DNA of 30,737 nt, taken from a virus. A model generated the notes under the pieces. The model was not told the origin of the DNA. It worked only from the letters and a program-made list of their open reading frames with translations, and ran no database searches. The stretch is taken from IMG/VR virus record IMGVR_UViG_3300035703_000322, positions 1 through 30,737 of that record; one strand, 5' to 3'. Positions 1-7,836 of the stretch are shown here, in pieces (position 1 is the first letter of the stretch; every line of letters starts with the position of its first letter). The position numbers and the translations under genes were made by a program.

Positions 1-127
1 CCCATTTCCTTGCTCAACTTTTCGTGTTCAACGGCAATGTCATCCTTTGTGAAGGATTTGCCAGCCGTCAGGGTTGGTGTCAAAGGATTGGCACCCCAAA
101 GGACCGCCGAACCTTCAAACAACAACA
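1..127. repeat. Terminal 127-base overlap (left copy)
   Basis: Bases 1-127 are identical to 30611-30737, and the prohead protease frame runs unbroken across the join. The contig therefore closes into a 30,610-bp circle. A length of exactly 127 matches a common assembler k-mer, so this is most likely the mark of a circular or circularly permuted genome rather than a biological direct terminal repeat. Confidence 0.95.
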
Positions 128-545
128 CCTCCTTGATCATATTGTATTCAGTGCCATTTGACTTTTGTGCCTCGGCCTTAATAGTCCGGAAACCAATCGA
201 ATGTTGGTTGATGTGTCCGGTTTTGTAAAACTCCAACACATCATTGCCCCACGTTGTGTTTGGGATGGTTGTGATTCCGACCAAATAGTCCCCATCAACA
301 TACACATCCGAAAACTTGCCAACGGCAGATTTCAAGGATGGGTTGTGATCGGTCAGGTGCCAAATCAGGTTTGCCCCTTTGGGTCCACGTTCGGCCAAGG
401 TCTTTGTGTAGGCGGTATGTTCAATCATATCCCCATCAAGGTCAATGTTGCCCATTTTGGAAATGGCAACCTTCACACGGCGATCACCCTCGGACACATC
501 ACGGACCGAGTCACCAATCATTTTGCTCTCAAAGTATTTTTTCAT
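1..545 (-). CDS. Prohead maturation protease, N-terminal part (continues at 30610)
   Basis: The gene runs leftward off the window edge and continues from 30610 to the stop at 30400-30402, giving 251 residues when the circle is closed. The opening MKKYFESKMIGDSV and the GNIDLDGDMI stretch (about residues 32-41) are typical of HK97-type prohead proteases (U35 family). A His in WHLTDHNP (residue 63 or 67) and the Ser of HSIGFRT (S116) fit the family's catalytic pair. The protein cleaves the capsid scaffold region during head maturation. It lies between the MuF-type gene and the major capsid gene, the usual order. An in-frame ATG at 590 would add 15 residues; I prefer 545 because the conserved opening starts there. 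Confidence 0.93.
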   Translation of the reverse strand, partial: MKKYFESKMIGDSVRDVSEGDRRVKVAISKMGNIDLDGDMIEHTAYTKTLAERGPKGANLIWHLTDHNPSLKSAVGKFSDVYVDGDYLVGITTIPNTTWGNDVLEFYKTGHINQHSIGFRTIKAEAQKSNGTEYNMIKEVLLFEGSAVLWGANPLTPTLTAGKSFTKDDIAVEHEKLSKEM

Positions 546-615
546 TCTCGTTGTTTTCAAGTTGGAGGGCCAGTCCCCGGTTCTTATCATGTTTCGGTAT
601 TGCCTTAGCGGCTGG

Positions 616-1428
616 TCACCTCCGTTGTATTATGAATCCCCTTTCATCCCTTTTCGGGATTGCGGCCCAAGTACAACGGCAGTTGATAACCATTGCAGCC
701 GAACCGCCGGGGGCTTGGGGAAATTCAATTCGCTCACCACTTCGGGGGTCCACAAAGTCGACATTGTAGTCAACAACCTGACCGTCCATGTGGTAGTGGT
801 CCTTTTTATCTTTAGGCTTCACCCCCCTTGTTCGCTGATCGCGAAACGCAAACCATTCCTTTTGCATTTCCACGTTGAAGGAATCAGCGGCAACCTTTAC
901 CCCTGTATTTGCAGCCCGGCCTATTTCAGTGCGAATGATCCGTCTGGCTTGCATTTCGGTGAAGTCGCTATCCTCCAACATCTTGACCATTTCGTCAACA
1001 CTCAGACCCTTGTCAATCCCTTGTTGAAGAACCAACAAAAGGTGGTTGCGTAGGGTTTCCGATGTGCCGACAACGGCAAACTGCAAAAGGGTTTCACGGA
1101 GTATCCTGATCACATCTTGCACCCATTGTTCAGACCGACCCAGTTGCTTTTGACCAATTTCGGACTTTATTGCCCGATATGTGGTTTTGGCATGGAACAA
1201 CCCGACCTCTTTGTACAATCCCAACAACGGCTTGGTCAGTTCGTCCGACCATAGTTGTGTTGATAGGTTTGTCATTGCCGACCAAATCCCCTTTTCCTTT
1301 ATGTCCCCAATCAAAGACCTAACGACACCTTTCAGTGCCTTTTCTACCCTTGGCAAGTGCTTTGCCTCAAACTTCCGGTTCGCCCGGTGGTATTGAAGTA
1401 AGTATTTCGTTTTTTCCTTGCCATTCAT
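616..1428 (-). CDS. MuF / SPP1 gp7-type minor head protein
   Basis: This 270-residue protein has the C-terminal signature of Phage_Mu_F (PF04233). There is a RIIRTEIGRAANTG helix in the second half, then HYHMDGQVVDYN, a PRSGERIEFPQAPGGS loop and a VINCRCTW motif near residues 247-253. These proteins sit inside the head near the portal and are needed for head assembly. The family part is the last ~110 residues; the first ~150 are helical and not recognisable. It lies after the portal and before the protease, as in HK97- and SPP1-like phages. Its start overlaps the preceding small ORF by 62 bases. MNGKEKTKYLLQYHRANRKF looks like a natural start. Confidence 0.9.
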   Translation of the reverse strand: MNGKEKTKYLLQYHRANRKFEAKHLPRVEKALKGVVRSLIGDIKEKGIWSAMTNLSTQLWSDELTKPLLGLYKEVGLFHAKTTYRAIKSEIGQKQLGRSEQWVQDVIRILRETLLQFAVVGTSETLRNHLLLVLQQGIDKGLSVDEMVKMLEDSDFTEMQARRIIRTEIGRAANTGVKVAADSFNVEMQKEWFAFRDQRTRGVKPKDKKDHYHMDGQVVDYNVDFVDPRSGERIEFPQAPGGSAAMVINCRCTWAAIPKRDERGFIIQRR

Positions 1429-1549
1429 CCATCAATCGTTTTCGTAGTGCGTCCCTTAAAAATTCCATCTTTTGTTTCTTTAAGGCACAACACCTTTCGT
1501 CCTTAGTCACCGGGTATTTATCAAATACCGCTTGTTCTATCGGAGTCAT
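1367..1549 (-). CDS. Small hypothetical protein between portal and MuF gene
   Basis: A 60-codon frame starting MTPIEQAVFDKYPVTKDE bridges the 92-base interval between the portal stop and the MuF start. It overlaps the portal gene by 29 bases and the MuF gene by 62. The sequence is charged and helical, with LKKQKMEFLRDALRKRLMDE in the middle, and looks like real protein rather than a shadow frame. No family is recognised. An ATG ten codons upstream (1579) is possible but increases the overlap. The long overlap into the MuF gene is the main reason for doubt. Confidence 0.5.
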   Translation of the reverse strand: MTPIEQAVFDKYPVTKDERCCALKKQKMEFLRDALRKRLMDEWQGKNEILTSIPPGEPEV

Positions 1550-2945
1550 CGTTATCCATTTCCTCCATTGTCCACTCACTCAAAGGCATTCCCATGTCAG
1601 GGGTCACCCAAGGCTCGTCAAACAACGGATTGTCAATTGTTTCAAGTCCCAACAGGTTTCTTTGCTCATTAGGTGACAACCCTTTCAAGGTGTTCACCCA
1701 CTGGCTTTTTTCAACGATGTCCTCTTGTAATTCAGTGAACACGGTTTGATCGAAGTCCACGAAATAACCCTTTCCGGCATAGCCCCAATCCGTTTCTAAC
1801 TTCCGATTCAAGTGATTGCGGAAGGAAACCAACAACGGCATCGCACAACGTGTTGTCAGGGCCTTTTCGGCCTCTTTTACGTTGTTATATGTCGAAGCCT
1901 CACTATCCCCCACCAACTGACTTGGAACCCCGTAAACCGAACAGAATCGTTTCAAATCCCATTTCTCAGATTCAATGATTGCAAGGTCAACCGGGGACAA
2001 CCCGACTTCTTGCCATCCCAATTTGTAACCGCTGACACCAATACGGCCAGCATTATCGGCCCCCACCCATTCGCCACGGGTCAATTTTTCCTTTATGGCT
2101 TGGACTTGCTTAGCTGAGTCCATGATGGATGCACCGCCATTAATTACACGGGGGTCATCCATGTATAGGACACCTTTGACACCCTGATTTTGGAACATAG
2201 CGGCAGATGCTTTGACTGCATCGTTTGAACGAGAGATTCGGCGAAGGGCAGACCGTAGGGGGGACATTCCATATAAGTGCGACCCGTTTACATCCCATTG
2301 GTAGTTTTGATACTTATCGTGTAAAACAGATTCCTTGCTGAAATTCAACCCAGCCTCAACCGTCATTGTGTAACCAGCCTCAACGATTGGGAACACATTG
2401 GTTTTGGCAATGATGCTCAACTGATCGTATGGCAAGTTGTGGAGGGCATAGGGTTTGCCCTGATTTGCCCCGGCACTTAGGGTTTCAGCCCAAATGGCCC
2501 GGCCTCCGGTCAATAGTTTGTACCCGGATGAATTGGCAACCAAATCTTGCATTGTTTCATAATCATTCGGATATTTCATTAAATCCGAAAGCCGATCAAC
2601 TTTGACCGGCTCCAATGCCTTCGCCCTTAATTCGTTCGCTAACTTATAATCTTCAGTAGTCAGGTTCTTTTTTCGCATGATGCCCAAATAGGACCTCATT
2701 GCCTTTTCGTCAACCACTTTATAGACACCCCAATCGGGCATCCGAACCTTGTCGGTAACAATAGAAACAACGGAATAGATGACATCGTTGACCTGATACC
2801 CATCAATGATGTAGTTGGTCCGGTTGTCGGCAATTCCTACGAATGTGCCGTTGATCATGTTGTAACTGGCGAAAGGCTGCCCGACTTGGTTAATCGGTAA
2901 AGCCTTGCCAGTCAATATATTCCACGCATCTTGTATCCGTCCCAT
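1521..2945 (-). CDS. Portal protein (HK97-type, Phage_portal)
   Basis: A 474-residue protein with the features of PF04860 portal proteins. It has an early VNDVIYSVVSIVTDKVR segment, a central PLRSALRRISRSNDAVKASA helix, GVKGVLYMDDP, a KRFCSVYGVPSQLVGD motif followed by STYNNVKEAEKA, and a C-terminal clip/crown region with LSPNEQRNLLGLE. The dodecameric portal forms the DNA channel at one capsid vertex and binds the terminase. The gene begins ten bases after the TerL stop, and the length is normal for the family. Confidence 0.94.
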   Translation of the reverse strand: MGRIQDAWNILTGKALPINQVGQPFASYNMINGTFVGIADNRTNYIIDGYQVNDVIYSVVSIVTDKVRMPDWGVYKVVDEKAMRSYLGIMRKKNLTTEDYKLANELRAKALEPVKVDRLSDLMKYPNDYETMQDLVANSSGYKLLTGGRAIWAETLSAGANQGKPYALHNLPYDQLSIIAKTNVFPIVEAGYTMTVEAGLNFSKESVLHDKYQNYQWDVNGSHLYGMSPLRSALRRISRSNDAVKASAAMFQNQGVKGVLYMDDPRVINGGASIMDSAKQVQAIKEKLTRGEWVGADNAGRIGVSGYKLGWQEVGLSPVDLAIIESEKWDLKRFCSVYGVPSQLVGDSEASTYNNVKEAEKALTTRCAMPLLVSFRNHLNRKLETDWGYAGKGYFVDFDQTVFTELQEDIVEKSQWVNTLKGLSPNEQRNLLGLETIDNPLFDEPWVTPDMGMPLSEWTMEEMDNDDSDRTSGI

Positions 2946-2954
2946 CTTATATTT

Positions 2955-4118
2955 TTACCAAGCCAAAACCTCAAATTTGGGCTTGTTTAATTTCGTATAA
3001 ATAGCGTATCTCATAGCATCCAAAGCGTGGTCATTGAACTTCACCGGGACCTCGTCTGTGTGTATCTTGCCGTCCTTGTCCAATTTCCATTTGTAGCTTT
3101 TAATCTCCTTAATTAAGTTTACCGACTCCAAAGTAATATAAAGCGGCATTGACTTAACTTTCTGTATTCCGGCCCAAACATCCTTTTCGGCTGGCTTTGC
3201 ATTGTATCCGGCCCTCACCAACTCCTCAATGGTTTTCGGTTCGGCATTATCACAAAACAATTCCTCATGCCGTTCGATGCTCAACCCTTTCAGCCGTTCA
3301 ATCAGGTCGGTTGTGGTTAGTTTGGTTTCGTAAAGGCATTCGTCAACAAAGATTGCGTTTTCCTTAAACCCTACCTTAATTACCGAACTCGGCACATTGT
3401 AACCGAAATCCACCCCATAGACCACTTCACAATCGGACGGAAACTCTGCCGTTTTCCAGTGGGTGTAAATGATTTCCTGACTGGCACCCCTTTGACCCAA
3501 CCCGAACACCTTCCACAAATTAGGGTCGGCATCTTTTAGGCTTTCGATTTCCTCAACTTGTTCCTTTGGCAAAAACGGGTTGTCTTTGTAGGTCGAATGG
3601 ATCAGGATGTTGCCATCTTTGTCCGCTACCTCATAAACCCAACTTGCTTCGTCAACCGGGTTGAAGTCAAGGAAAATCGTTTTTTTGGTCCGTAGTGCCA
3701 ACTGGGTGTAAATCGTAAACGGCAACAAATTTGCCTCATTGATGTACAAAATATCCCGACCCGGACCCCTGACCTTTCCACTATCTTCAGCCCCAAAGAA
3801 CTCAATATAGGAGCCGTTGGGAAAGTTGTAGATGTTGTCAGTCTTATTGAATGCCTCGTCTGAATAAAGCCCAGCATTGTCCAAAATCTCCAAGATGTCC
3901 CTTCTTGCCCCTCGTTTTAAGTGAGGTAAAGATGGGGACACCACCGAAATTGTGACCTTCTCATTGTTCGCTATGTAAAGAGCTAAAAGTTGACTAATCG
4001 AATAGGTTTTCCCACTACGGGTTGACCCTTGGTTCGCCAACACCCGATATTTGCCCGAATCGTAGGCTTTACGATTCAGATTAAATACCTTGGTTTTCTT
4101 TATCGTTACTGTCCGCAT
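2955..4118 (-). CDS. terL: Terminase large subunit (ATPase and nuclease)
   Basis: A 387-residue packaging motor subunit of the Terminase_3 type. Walker A is GSTRSGKT (residues 31-38) and Walker B with the catalytic Glu is ILYINEAN (123-130). The C-terminal RNase H-like nuclease shows its acidic residues in YGVDFGY (D237), LFCDNAEP (D290) and FNDHALDAMRYA (D363 and D367). The protein pumps DNA into the prohead through the portal and cuts the concatemer. It overlaps the end of terS by 38 bases in another frame. All expected catalytic motifs are present and the length is ordinary, though at the short end. Confidence 0.96.
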   Translation of the reverse strand: MRTVTIKKTKVFNLNRKAYDSGKYRVLANQGSTRSGKTYSISQLLALYIANNEKVTISVVSPSLPHLKRGARRDILEILDNAGLYSDEAFNKTDNIYNFPNGSYIEFFGAEDSGKVRGPGRDILYINEANLLPFTIYTQLALRTKKTIFLDFNPVDEASWVYEVADKDGNILIHSTYKDNPFLPKEQVEEIESLKDADPNLWKVFGLGQRGASQEIIYTHWKTAEFPSDCEVVYGVDFGYNVPSSVIKVGFKENAIFVDECLYETKLTTTDLIERLKGLSIERHEELFCDNAEPKTIEELVRAGYNAKPAEKDVWAGIQKVKSMPLYITLESVNLIKEIKSYKWKLDKDGKIHTDEVPVKFNDHALDAMRYAIYTKLNKPKFEVLAW

Positions 4119-4446
4119 CTTGGAAGATCAATTTGACACCCCCCTCAACACGGACATCCTGTTCAACCTTATCCCTCCAACCCATATTTTTCAACGCAAA
4201 AATCACCCCGGTTGGATTGTTTTCGTAAATCAGTCGGCCTTCATACTTTGACTCAATCTTATTTACCCCCTCTTTTAATATGTCGAAAAATTCGTCCCGT
4301 TCCCGATAATTGTAGAGGGTTTGTCGGTCCATTCCAAGGAAAACGGCCAATCCAGCAATGGTTGGCTTTGGTTCAACCTCAAAGTATTCGTTGACCTTTG
4401 TTTGTAGTTCGTCTGCCGTGTATTTGATGGGTCTGCCAGCTGGCAT
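4081..4446 (-). CDS. terS: Terminase small subunit
   Basis: A 121-residue DNA-recognition subunit. It opens MPAGRPIKYTADELQTKVNE, followed by an HTH-like stretch (TIAGLAVFLGMDRQTLYNYR, about residues 29-48) and then IESKYEGRL and GVIFALKNMGWRDK, a pattern shared by P22 gp3-like and other phage small terminases. It should bind the packaging site, often within or near its own gene. It is the first gene after the 4447-4536 intergenic region, which carries a candidate promoter and a palindrome, so it probably heads the packaging and structural operon. The acidic C-terminus is expected to contact TerL. Confidence 0.9.
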   Translation of the reverse strand: MPAGRPIKYTADELQTKVNEYFEVEPKPTIAGLAVFLGMDRQTLYNYRERDEFFDILKEGVNKIESKYEGRLIYENNPTGVIFALKNMGWRDKVEQDVRVEGGVKLIFQDADSNDKENQGI

Positions 4447-4464
4447 TGTGTTTGTTTGTTAGGG

Positions 4465-4491
4465 AAAAAATAAACTAAAAAGTTTAGTTTA
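4465..4491 (-). promoter_or_regulatory. 9-bp perfect palindrome with U-run in the terS leader
   Basis: TAAACTAAA (4471-4479), a 3-base loop and TTTAGTTTA (4483-4491) form a perfect inverted repeat. Read leftward, it is followed by six T residues (4470-4465). It could be an AT-rich terminator or attenuator for transcripts from the glycan cassette, an operator, or both. The half-site AAACTAAAAA recurs in the palindrome at 8714-8737. Confidence 0.55.
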
Positions 4492-4510
4492 CACTACACC
4501 TTAACGGACA

Positions 4511-4541
4511 CAATATACTAAATAATTTTGAATTTATCAAA
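4511..4541 (-). promoter_or_regulatory. Candidate Bacteroidota promoter for the packaging/structural operon
   Basis: On the minus strand TTTG (4541-4538) is followed after 20 bases by TATATTG (4517-4511). This resembles the phylum consensus TTTG-N19-TAnnTTTG, with the -7 box one base short of ideal. Transcription would begin near 4505, giving a leader of about 60 nt that contains the palindrome at 4471-4491. It lies in the only sizeable gap upstream of terS. Confidence 0.45.
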
Positions 4542-4950
4542 TAAATATTTCCACAATCTCCTCCATTATCCCATCACCGCCCTTTGTATTTAGGACATTC
4601 ATGTCAGTCATTAGTTTTACTTCCGACTGCGAATTGTAAGGGCATAGCATGATTTTTGCCTTTCGAAGCATTGGGATGTCCCACGCAGAGTCGCCCACGG
4701 CAATGTCATATCTGAATGGGATTTCCTCCTTGTTTCTTAGTATGTGCAAAGTTGCCCCAGACCTTTTCAGATAGGATTCAGCCCCCGGCCAACTGGATGC
4801 AGTTACCAAATGGACTTCGTGGCCGTGTGCGATTAGTTCACGTATTCCGGCCAAGTCCCGGTTGTTGAACCCCTTTGAGATGTTGCCGTTGTGGTCAACC
4901 CAAATTTTGCCATCAGTTAGGCATCCGTCTATGTCTATGCAGAAAATCAT
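4537..4950 (-). CDS. HAD-superfamily phosphatase, KdsC-like
   Basis: From ATG 4950 the product is 137 residues: DIDGCLTDG (residues 6-14, nucleophile D6 and general acid D8), T50 in the HLVTAS segment, K74, and GDSAWDIPML (86-95) for magnesium binding. DxDGxLTDG is the hallmark of C0-type HAD phosphatases such as KdsC, which dephosphorylate 8- or 9-phosphate acidic sugars. The start was chosen because it overlaps the upstream methyltransferase stop as ATGA and begins right at the motif; ATG 4977 is also in frame. As last gene of the sugar cassette it may finish or trim an activated sugar; the substrate cannot be read from sequence. Confidence 0.85.
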   Translation of the reverse strand: MIFCIDIDGCLTDGKIWVDHNGNISKGFNNRDLAGIRELIAHGHEVHLVTASSWPGAESYLKRSGATLHILRNKEEIPFRYDIAVGDSAWDIPMLRKAKIMLCPYNSQSEVKLMTDMNVLNTKGGDGIMEEIVEIFI

Positions 4951-5570
4951 GCCTTTTGTTTTATCCAAATATACCACCGCTTGGCCTCAAACTCAACAAA
5001 CTCCAAATGTGTGGGTTTGGTGTCAATGACTGAAATGCTACCTGTTTGGTTTTTTAGGCATAGGGTGTTGGCTTCGACCGAAATATCGTGTTGGTGAAAG
5101 CCCTCCCAGTTCTCAAATGTCCCCTCGTTTTCAAACCCTTGAATAATTAGGTACCCACCGAGTTTTACCGCATCCATCATTTTGGAATATGCTAAAATGG
5201 GATTTTGGGTGTGATCAATGGCATTTGAACAATGAACAACGTCAAAATCATCATTAAATGGCAATTCCTCCGCTGGGTAAGGCAATGGTGCCGTCAATTT
5301 GTGCTTTTGATAATCAAACACTAATTTGTAAAGGTCCCCAAGTGGGTCGGCGGCAGTTACTGGCACCAATCCGTTGAGGATTGATACAACCCCACTGCCA
5401 ATGTCCAAAACCGTTTCATGTGGAACACTTTTGATAAAGTCGGCCACAAATTGATTCAGTTCGGGAGTTTTCTTATGGGAAACCCACCCATTTAGGAATC
5501 GGTCAGTTTTCACAAAACCCTTCCAAAAATTCAATTCGTGATAGATGCCGTGTAGTTCCTTAGTTGTCAT
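4947..5570 (-). CDS. Class I SAM-dependent methyltransferase
   Basis: A 207-residue protein with the Rossmann motif VLDIGSGVVSIL (residues 54-65), an acidic strand end (AADPLGDL, 74-81), then a DFDVVHCSNAIDHTQNP segment (108-124) and an AVKLGGYLIIQGF strand, as in Methyltransf_11-like enzymes. The neighbours are glycosyltransferases and a KdsC-like phosphatase, so methylation of a sugar or glycan is the most natural inference. The N-terminal ~45 residues (FWKGFVKTDRFLNGW) recall methyltransferases found in polysaccharide clusters. There are 10 bases to the GT2-like gene upstream and an ATGA overlap with the HAD gene downstream. Confidence 0.82.
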   Translation of the reverse strand: MTTKELHGIYHELNFWKGFVKTDRFLNGWVSHKKTPELNQFVADFIKSVPHETVLDIGSGVVSILNGLVPVTAADPLGDLYKLVFDYQKHKLTAPLPYPAEELPFNDDFDVVHCSNAIDHTQNPILAYSKMMDAVKLGGYLIIQGFENEGTFENWEGFHQHDISVEANTLCLKNQTGSISVIDTKPTHLEFVEFEAKRWYIWIKQKA

Positions 5571-5580
5571 TGTTTTTGTT

Positions 5581-6210
5581 TTATCGTGGCCAAAGTTTCT
5601 TTTCCCATCCTTTGCCCCACTTTTGGGTCATGTGTTGTTGACTTATTGGTGTCCAATATGCCCTCAATTGCTTTCGTATGCGTTGAATAGGGTGTTCATT
5701 CTCCGCATTTCTGAGGTAAATATGCCGGATTTGGCAACCGTGATCCACCCCTACCTTCAACCCTTGTTCCCGTACCCGATAGGACCAGTCCAAATCCATG
5801 TAGTAATATGGCAACATTTCATCCAACGGATTGTCGGCAAACACATCGGCCCGAACCATTGGGGCAGTCCATTCGATAAATGGGGCCTCTTTGTGTTCCC
5901 TTATTGGGTGCAAATGGTGGGTGTGGTGATCACTGGTAGGCATTGCCGGGTGGATTCCAGCCCATCCAGTTCGTTCTAAGGTTTGGGCCAATTTGAATGG
6001 GACATCCGCATCAAAACGGATATTGGTAACAAACCACAAATAGTCAACTTGCCACGTTGGGTCCATTAGGATTGAATTGAAAGCCCGTGACATATTGCCT
6101 ACACCATCCCGGCTGACTATTTCGTAAGGAATGCCAGTGGCTTGGATGTCGGCAAATGTCTGTTCCCATTCGGGTTCTAAATATTCAAGTGCAACTATTA
6201 GTATTTTCAT
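5581..6210 (-). CDS. Glycosyltransferase family 2-like protein
   Basis: A 209-residue GT-A-like protein. Its layout matches short GT2 enzymes: VGNMSRAFNSILMD (38-50) where the nucleotide-sugar site begins, VDYLWFVTNIRFDAD (55-69) at the place of the usual DxD region, AGIHPAMP, TAPMVRADVF, and YYYMDLDWSYRVREQG (135-150) with the acidic base in the D-x-DW-x-x-R motif, followed by RHIYLRN. The region after 170 is basic and Trp-rich. Overlap with the upstream methyltransferase stop is ATGA. The donor and acceptor are unknown. Confidence 0.78.
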   Translation of the reverse strand: MKILIVALEYLEPEWEQTFADIQATGIPYEIVSRDGVGNMSRAFNSILMDPTWQVDYLWFVTNIRFDADVPFKLAQTLERTGWAGIHPAMPTSDHHTHHLHPIREHKEAPFIEWTAPMVRADVFADNPLDEMLPYYYMDLDWSYRVREQGLKVGVDHGCQIRHIYLRNAENEHPIQRIRKQLRAYWTPISQQHMTQKWGKGWEKKLWPR

Positions 6211-6647
6211 TTGATAGGTTGTCCGTGAAAAATAAGGTTTCCGTTTTTGCTTTCAAGATGCCAAATGGACCAATGTTTGTCAGTGTAGCCAAATTTGGGT
6301 GCCTCGGCACGTGTGAAATAGTTTACAAATGTGTGTTTGCGATAACATCGAATGTGGGTAGGATCGGCAAACTGCAAATCCAAATCTGCCCCGGCCTCTG
6401 GGGTTTCAATGTAGAGTGAACCGCCCGGTTTGAGAATCCGATGGCATTCGTCCATAAATGCAATCAGGTTTTGCAAATGTTCAACAACGTGAATGGCTGA
6501 CACCTCATTAAATGAATCCGTTTTGAACGGCCAAGGGCAGTCATCTAAATCATGGACCACATCTACCCCGGCAAATGGCCTGACATCCAAAAAAATGTCA
6601 TTTTCACGTTTGGGCCAGTTCGGGCCACATCCAACAATTAATTGCAT
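6207..6647 (-). CDS. Class I SAM-dependent methyltransferase (short)
   Basis: A 146-residue protein beginning MQLIVGCGPNWPK, so motif I (VGCG) is at the very N-terminus. D21 follows the second strand, VVHDLDDCPWPF (30-41) is the acidic loop, and HVVEHLQNLIAFMDECHR with ILKPGGSLYIETP completes the Methyltransf_11-type core. The C-terminal ~60 residues hold THIRCYRKHTFVNYF. I chose ATG 6647 (10-base overlap with the upstream gene) over ATG 6683, which would overlap by 46 bases and add 12 polar residues ahead of the fold. It is part of the glycan cassette. Confidence 0.84.
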   Translation of the reverse strand: MQLIVGCGPNWPKRENDIFLDVRPFAGVDVVHDLDDCPWPFKTDSFNEVSAIHVVEHLQNLIAFMDECHRILKPGGSLYIETPEAGADLDLQFADPTHIRCYRKHTFVNYFTRAEAPKFGYTDKHWSIWHLESKNGNLIFHGQPIK

Positions 6648-7609
6648 ATTATTTCGTTGATTTTGTTCATCCATTTGTCCCAACTATTATTGAACGCATA
6701 GTTGAGGCATTGTTCCGCTTTTCTTTTGGTTATTTCGGGGTAAGTTAGTGCAATTCTCGCCTCATCGTATAACCAATTTTCATCGTAATTGCAACGAAAT
6801 GAATTTTCCATTGTCAGGTCATCGTCACCCTTTTCAATAGCCCTGACCGTCACCGTCCCCTTTGTCATTGCTTCAATTGGACTGGTTGATCGGGCATCCA
6901 TCTTTGTTGCCTTCAATAGTATCGTTGCACGAGAGTAAAGGCTATTTAATAGGTCCAAATCGGGTTTGACATAGTATTCGTCAACTGCCTCAGTCATTAT
7001 GGTCAGCGGATTTGCACCGTAGCCAATCAATTTATATCCGTCTGCCTTTAACCGCTTGGCAACCTTTAAGGTAATCAAATCGGGGTCCTTTGATGGGTTG
7101 GATGTTTTAGGTGATTCAATCAAAATGGTTTTGAAGTCTTTTGGTTGTTCCACGATTGGGAACTGGTCCAAATTGATGCCATTGCCGATGTAATGTGTTT
7201 CTCCAGTGCGGCCAAATTTGTGCGTCATTTCGTCAATGTTCCAATGGCTGATGGAAAACATCGGGAATGGAGTTTGGTAAAACTTGGCACACATTTCGGC
7301 CCATTTGCGGTTGTCGGGATGGAAATGGTGTTCCATCATTTGCACAAAACCAAATTTTTTCGGTACCAACTTGTCAAAATACTCAACCCCGTGTGGACTG
7401 GTCACAATTAGGCAATCGCACCGAGTAAACACATAGGAATTGTTGGCAATCGGCACCTTGACCGGGAACCAATTGCAGGCCCTTCGCTTGGCTTGGTCGA
7501 AAATGGTAACGTGATGGCCTAAGTCATGCAAACGATTAGCCCATTCCAAAATGACACGGATGCCACCATGTACGGCATTGATGTTTGGGCAAGTGATGAC
7601 AATCCTCAT
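6638..7609 (-). CDS. Glycosyltransferase family 4-like (GT-B) protein
   Basis: A 323-residue GT-B protein. The N-terminal half has VHGGIRVILEWANRLHDLGH (13-32), the usual donor-loop Gly pair and first helix. The linker has SHWNIDEM and YIGNGINLDQF (140-150). The C-terminal half carries ILIESPKTSNPSKDPDL, LIGYG and the donor-site motif STSPIEAMTKGTVTV (241-255), where E246 lies at the second Glu of the EX7E motif. It is shorter than most cellular GT4 enzymes (about 350-400) but all landmarks are present. It starts in an ATGA overlap with the 76-residue gene upstream. Confidence 0.85.
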   Translation of the reverse strand: MRIVITCPNINAVHGGIRVILEWANRLHDLGHHVTIFDQAKRRACNWFPVKVPIANNSYVFTRCDCLIVTSPHGVEYFDKLVPKKFGFVQMMEHHFHPDNRKWAEMCAKFYQTPFPMFSISHWNIDEMTHKFGRTGETHYIGNGINLDQFPIVEQPKDFKTILIESPKTSNPSKDPDLITLKVAKRLKADGYKLIGYGANPLTIMTEAVDEYYVKPDLDLLNSLYSRATILLKATKMDARSTSPIEAMTKGTVTVRAIEKGDDDLTMENSFRCNYDENWLYDEARIALTYPEITKRKAEQCLNYAFNNSWDKWMNKINEIICN

Positions 7610-7836
7610 TTGTTATATGTTTCGTTGTAGTATTGTTCTCCTTTAGTTATTGTTTCGTGGATTCCCAATCCATCAATATCTTCAAATTCGTTTTGGTTAC
7701 AAGCATCTACTATCTGCTCTTTCTCCATTTGTTTGGCTCTATCAATATGTCCAAGGTTTTCAAGTATCATATACTCATCCCATTTACAAATATGTTTCAT
7801 TCTTTGTACCAACCATTCTACTGCTGTTTGTTTCAT
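7606..7836 (-). CDS. Small conserved phage protein, unknown function
   Basis: A 76-residue acidic protein. The pattern MKQTAVEWLVQRM, then AKQMEKEQIVDACNQNEFED and a C-terminal EQYYNETY is one I associate with a widespread small protein in Bacteroidota phages and prophages. Its function is not known to me. It overlaps its neighbours by four bases on both sides (ATGA), so translation is probably coupled with the two glycosyltransferase genes. There is no membrane segment or signal peptide. Confidence 0.75.
   Translation of the reverse strand: MKQTAVEWLVQRMKHICKWDEYMILENLGHIDRAKQMEKEQIVDACNQNEFEDIDGLGIHETITKGEQYYNETYNK

Noticed and set aside
1-127. Biological direct terminal repeat
   Set aside because: The length is exactly an assembler k-mer and the position is inside a conserved gene.
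616-1053. Rightward frames opposite the MuF-type gene
   Set aside because: They are antisense shadows of a gene with clear family motifs.
4966-4973. Leftward TATATTTG in the start of the HAD gene region
   Set aside because: It is fully explained by codons for the methyltransferase tail (Tyr-Ile-Trp), and the nearest TTTG lies 23 bases away, at the limit of the spacing.
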